Source: JAVJRN01 sp040218415 (lineage in GTDB: Bacteria > Bacteroidota > Bacteroidia > Cytophagales > Cyclobacteriaceae). From it: 8,747 bases of DNA. The translations under genes and the position numbers were made by a program. The stretch covers positions 1-8,747 of the forward strand of contig JAVJRN010000051.1 in NCBI GenBank assembly GCA_040218415.1, in the 5' to 3' direction. This document shows positions 5,841 through 8,747 of the stretch, one piece after another; the stretch's first letter is position 1, and each line of letters starts with the position of its first letter. The notes below the pieces were generated by a model. It saw only the letters and a program-made list of their open reading frames with translations. It searched no databases and had not been told where the DNA came from.

Positions 5841-5977
5841 GAACCGAATCGGGTGCGATGCACTATAGGGAATGCGTTGATTTAAGGGAGTCTTTTGGGA
5901 GTTGAAAATGCGCTTTGTACGAGGTGGGTTAACCTGATGGCAAAAAATAAAGACCAAGAAGTGTTCTTTTGAAGGTG

Positions 5978-6154
5978 CTAAATCATGTTTTCAGATGATT
6001 TTGGGAGGCTGTCCAGAATTTTGGGTTTTTCGGAGCACCCCCTCACTGGCTTAAGTTTAGCAAAGCGTAACTTAAGTCTATTATCATGGTCAGTTTGTAA
6101 CTGACTGATAGTGGTATTACCTTTCAAGATGTCTTCCAAATATAAGATTGATAA
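5978..6154 (-). pseudogene. possible coding remnant (58 codons, no start)
   Basis: On the minus strand, after an in-frame TGA at 6155-6157, a frame stays open for 58 codons to TAG at 5978-5980. It reads like protein (LYLEDILKGNTTISQLQ, then FAKLKPVRGCSEKPKILDSL), but there is no ATG near its beginning and no family I recognise. It overlaps the two hairpins, so the reading frame could be accidental. Best treated as a possible 3' end of a decayed gene. Confidence 0.2.
6050..6114. repeat. tandem pair of strong hairpins
   Basis: CTTAAGTT (6050-6057) and AACTTAAG (6069-6076) are a perfect inverted repeat with an 11-base loop. Immediately after, GTCAGTT (6089-6095) and AACTGAC (6099-6105) pair across a TGT loop. 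That stem extends outward through TATCA/TGATA (6082-6086 and 6106-6110), with two bulged bases, to C6078-G6114. Neither is followed by a T-run, so they are not clear terminators; they could be part of an element end or a structured RNA. Confidence 0.55.
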
Positions 6155-6259
6155 TCATTAGGCATTGCATTTTATAACTTTTGCCATGTTTCAATGGGTA
6201 GATGCTCTATCTAGGCCTTTGTATAAAGATGTAATTGTTTATTCGATGAAGTACTTCTC

Positions 6260-6343
6260 CCAAGGTCTATGACCCACAGACCTGATTCAAAACCAATCAA
6301 CGCTCACCGAAAGAAGAGGCTGTGGGACACTGGCCATGGGGAA
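6260..6343 (+). repeat. 84-base dispersed repeat, copy 1
   Basis: It aligns without gaps to 7246-7329 in the same orientation with six mismatches (78 of 84 identical). It begins CCAAGGTCT and ends GGCCATGGGGAA. AGGTCT and AGACCT near its start form a hairpin with a nine-base inner region; the second copy has lost part of that pairing. No coding frame is convincingly shared. Confidence 0.88.
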
Positions 6344-6360
6344 GAACGATGAACAGGTAG

Positions 6361-6540
6361 TTGATCTCGTATCGAATATTTACTGCACATGAAGAGAAGG
6401 TAATCGTACAATGTCACGGAAGTAAATTCCGCGTCAGTGGAGGTAGTGACTCTCATCCCCATACCAAGGGATTTGCTTGTAATCTGTGGTATCAGGATCA
6501 GCGGTATAGCAATCTTGAGCGTGTGCTGCGTTACTTATAA
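6361..6540 (+). pseudogene. possible truncated coding remnant (59 codons)
   Basis: After an in-frame TAG at 6358-6360 a frame stays open to TAA at 6538-6540. Its composition looks protein-like (YRIFTAHEEKVIVQCHGSKF, then HTKGFACNLWYQDQRYSNLE), but there is no ATG start and I recognise no family. It begins 17 bases after repeat copy 1, and its end overlaps the stop of the convergent lipoprotein gene by 10 bases. It may be the 3' end of a gene cut by the repeat, or a small gene using TTG at 6361. Confidence 0.25.
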
Positions 6541-7034
6541 AGCTCCACGTAATAACCAGTTGTAGGACGATCGTTATCGTAAATAAGTTCTTCATTGTAG
6601 TATAGGTTTAGTTTGGTGAATTCTTTCTCTGAGCAGTCGTTGATGGCTGCCTGGTAGTCTATCCGAAGGGTGTCTATATCTAACCCCTGATCTCTCAGGT
6701 GGAGGTAGTAATACTCCGTAGTGTCTTTGTCCACGGGTATTAATTCGTCAGATCGTAGGTAAGGTCTGAGGTCGACCATACCATCTCCTGGTACAGGTCC
6801 TGGGTAAATAAGTACTCCATTAGCATCATATACAAGTACAGAGTCAGAGTCATACCTGGCACCAAAACCAATGAGGCTTTGTTCGGTATTTCTGTCCAAC
6901 AATCTAAAGTAAATAGTGTAAATGTTTTCTAAAGTTCCACGATAATCACCACCGTAGCATTTACAGGATTCTAGGATGGCAACAGTAAGTAGAATCAGAA
7001 AAAAGAGAATGATTTTTGCGTTCTTTGGTAGCAT
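6531..7034 (-). CDS. lipoprotein of unknown function
   Basis: A 167-residue protein when started at the ATG read at 7034. That start gives MLPKNAKIILFFLILLTVAI followed by LESC, a lipoprotein signal with the lipid-carrying Cys24; Glu at the position two before Cys is atypical but seen in Bacteroidota. The in-frame ATG at 7115 would add 27 residues ahead of the signal and is less likely. The mature part is acidic and tyrosine-rich, with no family I recognise; IYTIYFRLLD, DSVLVYDANGVLIYPG, TEYYYLHL and GYYVELYK look like beta-strands, so an Ig-like or other beta-sandwich is possible. Anchored in a membrane facing the periplasm or cell surface. It stands alone between two direct 84-base repeats, with no partner genes. 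Confidence 0.7.
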   Translation of the reverse strand: MLPKNAKIILFFLILLTVAILESCKCYGGDYRGTLENIYTIYFRLLDRNTEQSLIGFGARYDSDSVLVYDANGVLIYPGPVPGDGMVDLRPYLRSDELIPVDKDTTEYYYLHLRDQGLDIDTLRIDYQAAINDCSEKEFTKLNLYYNEELIYDNDRPTTGYYVELYK

Positions 7035-7419
7035 AATATGGAATTTAACTAAATAGCAGGAATCAGTAAATAGCGGAATAAAATAATGACTCTCCGGCTG
7101 GCAAGTCAAGCTCACAGGAGACGATCAAAAGTATAGCGAGTGATAAGGTGGATAAAAGAGAAGCTCTAGAATATGGCATATGATGAAGTAGTTTTGTCTA
7201 AAGTAGCTATGTTTATTTTAAAGTCAAAGAAAGTGGTTTCCTGCTCCAAGGTCTGCAACCCACAAACCTGAATCAAAACCAATCAACGCTCACCGAAAGA
7301 AGAGGCTGTGAGACACTGGCCATGGGGAAAGCATTGAGAGAAGTATTCATGATCATTTGACTTAGATATAGAACCAAAATCAGCTATTATTACTCATCAA
7401 TCTCAATCTCATTTTTCAA
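7035..7419. other. intergenic stretch between lipoprotein and serine hydrolase genes
   Basis: This 385-base gap separates two divergently transcribed genes. It holds the second 84-base repeat (7246-7329) and otherwise no coding frame. I see no clear TTG/TAnnTTTG promoter for either gene, although both should start here. No attC-like palindrome is present. Confidence 0.5.
7246..7329 (+). repeat. 84-base dispersed repeat, copy 2
   Basis: It is 93% identical to 6260-6343 in the same orientation. The block from AATCAAAACC to GAGGCTGTG is unchanged between copies. It lies about 90 bases upstream of the serine hydrolase start and about 210 bases upstream of the lipoprotein start, so the two copies bracket the lipoprotein gene and its flanks. 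Confidence 0.88.
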
Positions 7420-8598
7420 ATGAAAATAAAAAACCTGGCTTATACTTTTTTATTATTATCCTTTCTGGCTTGTTCTACAAGGGAGAAAAATAAGCTGGAA
7501 CTGATCCTGGAGGGCGGGTCAAAGGACTTTCAAGAAGTGCTTAATAATCCCCGGCGCGAAGTGCAAATCCTTTACGGCGAGATTGTGGATGACTCGATCA
7601 TTCATCACACATATCAACTTAGGAATGATGTCTATTTTTACCCAGCCAGCACTGTAAAAATGCCCGTGGCTTTTGCAGCTATAAAAAAGGCACAGGAGCT
7701 GGGTATTTCATTGGATAGCCCATTGATCATAGATTCAACGAAAATCTATCCAAGAAACCTACATGATGACGCGATTCACGGAGGCCCAATTACAATCAGT
7801 AAGCTCATTCAAAGTATTTTTACCGTTAGTGATAATACGGCTTACAATATCCTTTTTGGATGGCTAGGCAAGGACTACATCAATAACCTATACTCCAGCA
7901 TTGGAATAGATACGAGAATCGTGCATCAACTCGGGGAAAATGCCTTCTCTTTTGATCCCGTATCCAACGAATATTCCAGAAAGGCAATGATTGTAAAATC
8001 AGGAAATGACACGTTAACTTTTAAGGAACAGCCTCAAAAGTTTAGTCCAAAATACTCCCTCGAAAAAGAGATCAAAGGGAAAGGGTATATCAATGCTCAA
8101 GGCAATCAAGTGTCAGAACCGTTTGATTTTTCTCAGAAAAACTATGTGTCACTCGAAGGCTTAGTAACCATACTTGAACGGGCGCTGATGCCTGAATTTT
8201 TCAGTGCAAAGCAATCCTTTGATTTTACAGATTCTACTGAGCTTTTTTTAGTCAATACCATGGATATGCTTCCTAAGAACATGCCTGCACCTTTTGATAC
8301 TTTGCCCGATAATTATGTCAAGTTTCTACATTATGGAAATGCGTCAAACGTAGACATTCCCTCAACCACCAAAATTCGAAATAAAGTAGGTTGGGCTTAT
8401 GGTTACTTATCGGATGTTGAATACTTCGAAGACACCCAGCACGACGTTCGTTTTTTCCTGGCTGCAGTAATTCATGTGAATGAAAACGATATTTATAACG
8501 ATGGCAAATACCAATACAAAACAGTCGGTCTTCCTTTTTTAGACGAGCTTGGAGATTTGGTTTATGCAAAGGAGCTTAACGAGTTGAATCGACCATGA
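7420..8598 (+). CDS. class A beta-lactamase-like serine hydrolase lipoprotein
   Basis: A 392-residue protein with a lipoprotein signal (LLLSFLAC, lipidated Cys18) and a penicillin-recognising serine hydrolase domain. PASTVKMP has the S77-x-x-K80 nucleophile motif, and VSDNTAYN contains Ser137-Asp138-Asn139, the SDN motif. IRNKVGWAYGY has K322-V-G324 in place of KTG. The order and spacing fit the beta-lactamase2 family, but the protein is about 100 residues longer than true class A beta-lactamases (about 290), with an insertion at roughly 180-240, and I cannot point to a clear Glu166 omega-loop equivalent. A D-Ala-D-Ala peptidase, esterase or other peptidoglycan-related hydrolase is as likely as antibiotic hydrolysis. 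ATG 7420 gives the intact lipoprotein signal. It stands alone and outside the cassette array. Confidence 0.88.
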   Translation: MKIKNLAYTFLLLSFLACSTREKNKLELILEGGSKDFQEVLNNPRREVQILYGEIVDDSIIHHTYQLRNDVYFYPASTVKMPVAFAAIKKAQELGISLDSPLIIDSTKIYPRNLHDDAIHGGPITISKLIQSIFTVSDNTAYNILFGWLGKDYINNLYSSIGIDTRIVHQLGENAFSFDPVSNEYSRKAMIVKSGNDTLTFKEQPQKFSPKYSLEKEIKGKGYINAQGNQVSEPFDFSQKNYVSLEGLVTILERALMPEFFSAKQSFDFTDSTELFLVNTMDMLPKNMPAPFDTLPDNYVKFLHYGNASNVDIPSTTKIRNKVGWAYGYLSDVEYFEDTQHDVRFFLAAVIHVNENDIYNDGKYQYKTVGLPFLDELGDLVYAKELNELNRP

Positions 8599-8747
8599 AA
8601 ATAGAAGTAGGGTAGTTCGTGAAATAGCAAAAAGCAAGTTTGCAGGCTCTGGATTGAATAAATAGTCACAAATTTCTCTCTGTAAGACCTTGAAAATAAG
8701 GATAACCGGGCTAAATTGGTGTTGTAAAATATCACATATACATGTCT
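8599..8747. other. 3' flank without recognisable features
   Basis: The 149 bases after the serine hydrolase gene show no gene start and no strong terminator; only a weak CCTT/AAGG pairing occurs near 8688-8701. The window ends before the next gene. Confidence 0.4.

Larger units (their letters stand above)
5841..6530. other. gene-poor relic stretch after the array
   Basis: No complete gene is supported. The stretch contains a GGCTGTCCAGAATTTTGG motif at about 6008-6025 that loosely resembles insertion-sequence ends, two strong hairpins (6050-6114), one copy of an 84-base repeat (6260-6343), a small perfect hairpin CGGAA/TTCCG (6417-6431), and two open fragments of about 58 codons (5978-6154 minus, 6361-6540 plus). 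The picture is of decayed genes or elements at the array boundary. Confidence 0.5.

Noticed and set aside
5706..5957. Minus-strand 83-codon frame after the HxlR gene
   Set aside because: It overlaps the 3' end of the HxlR gene and attC F and has a low-complexity, non-globular composition.
5781..5960. Remnant of a group II intron, suggested by GAACGAACCGAATCGGGTGCG-like text and a nearby stem
   Set aside because: No domain V-like hairpin or reverse-transcriptase fragment can be seen, and the stem is better explained as an attC whose arm matches the cassette 5 start. It remains worth an RNA-model check.
6008..6025. Insertion-sequence terminal repeat (GGCTGTCCAGAATTTTGG)
   Set aside because: No second inverted copy and no transposase in the window, so an insertion sequence cannot be supported.
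1..8747. CRISPR array, tRNA or rRNA genes
   Set aside because: No regularly spaced short repeats, no cloverleaf-like sequence and no rRNA core motifs were seen on either strand.

Overview
This window is very probably from a Bacteroidota (Cytophagia/Flavobacteriia-like) genome. The support is AT-rich DNA, genes without Shine-Dalgarno leaders, many short secreted or lipoprotein leaders, a carboxypeptidase-regulatory-like exported protein, and one promoter close to the Bacteroidota pattern (TTG, about 20 bases, TAnnTTTG). The genus cannot be named from the sequence alone.

The left two thirds (about 1-5840) read as an integron gene-cassette array seen from its distal part. Six attC-like recombination sites (A-F) lie at 1-180, 1628-1748, 3266-3339, 3907-4028, 4607-4845 and 5781-5840. 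Each complete site starts with an AAC-type arm, ends with a GTT arm, and folds as a long imperfect palindrome. The strongest evidence is that the first bases of each cassette, just after the G|TT crossover point, are complementary to the left arm of the attC at that cassette's own 3' end: 9 of 9 bases for cassette 1, 10 of 10 for cassette 4, about 8 of 10 for cassette 2, weaker for cassettes 3 and 5. This is expected only if each cassette was once a circle with a single attC. No integrase gene is visible; by orientation it would lie left of the window, or the array is an integrase-less cluster of attC sites.

Cassettes: C1 (176-1739) is a two-gene unit with a four-helix membrane protein overlapping a DUF3644/HEPN protein, a plausible defence or toxin module. 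C2 (1740-3330) is a two-gene unit with an AraC regulator and a transglutaminase-like enzyme. C3 (3331-4020) encodes an exported RidA-family protein. C4 (4021-4836) encodes an exported carboxypeptidase-regulatory-like protein. C5 (4837-5834) has a YCII-family gene on the minus strand diverging from a HxlR regulator, with its own promoter, operator-like inverted repeats and terminator.

The right third is non-cassette DNA. A gene-poor relic stretch (5841-6530) holds strong hairpins and two possible coding remnants. A minus-strand lipoprotein gene of unknown function (6531-7034) is bracketed by two direct copies of an 84-base repeat (93% identical). Last comes a class A beta-lactamase-like serine hydrolase lipoprotein (7420-8598). 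The final 149 bases show no gene.
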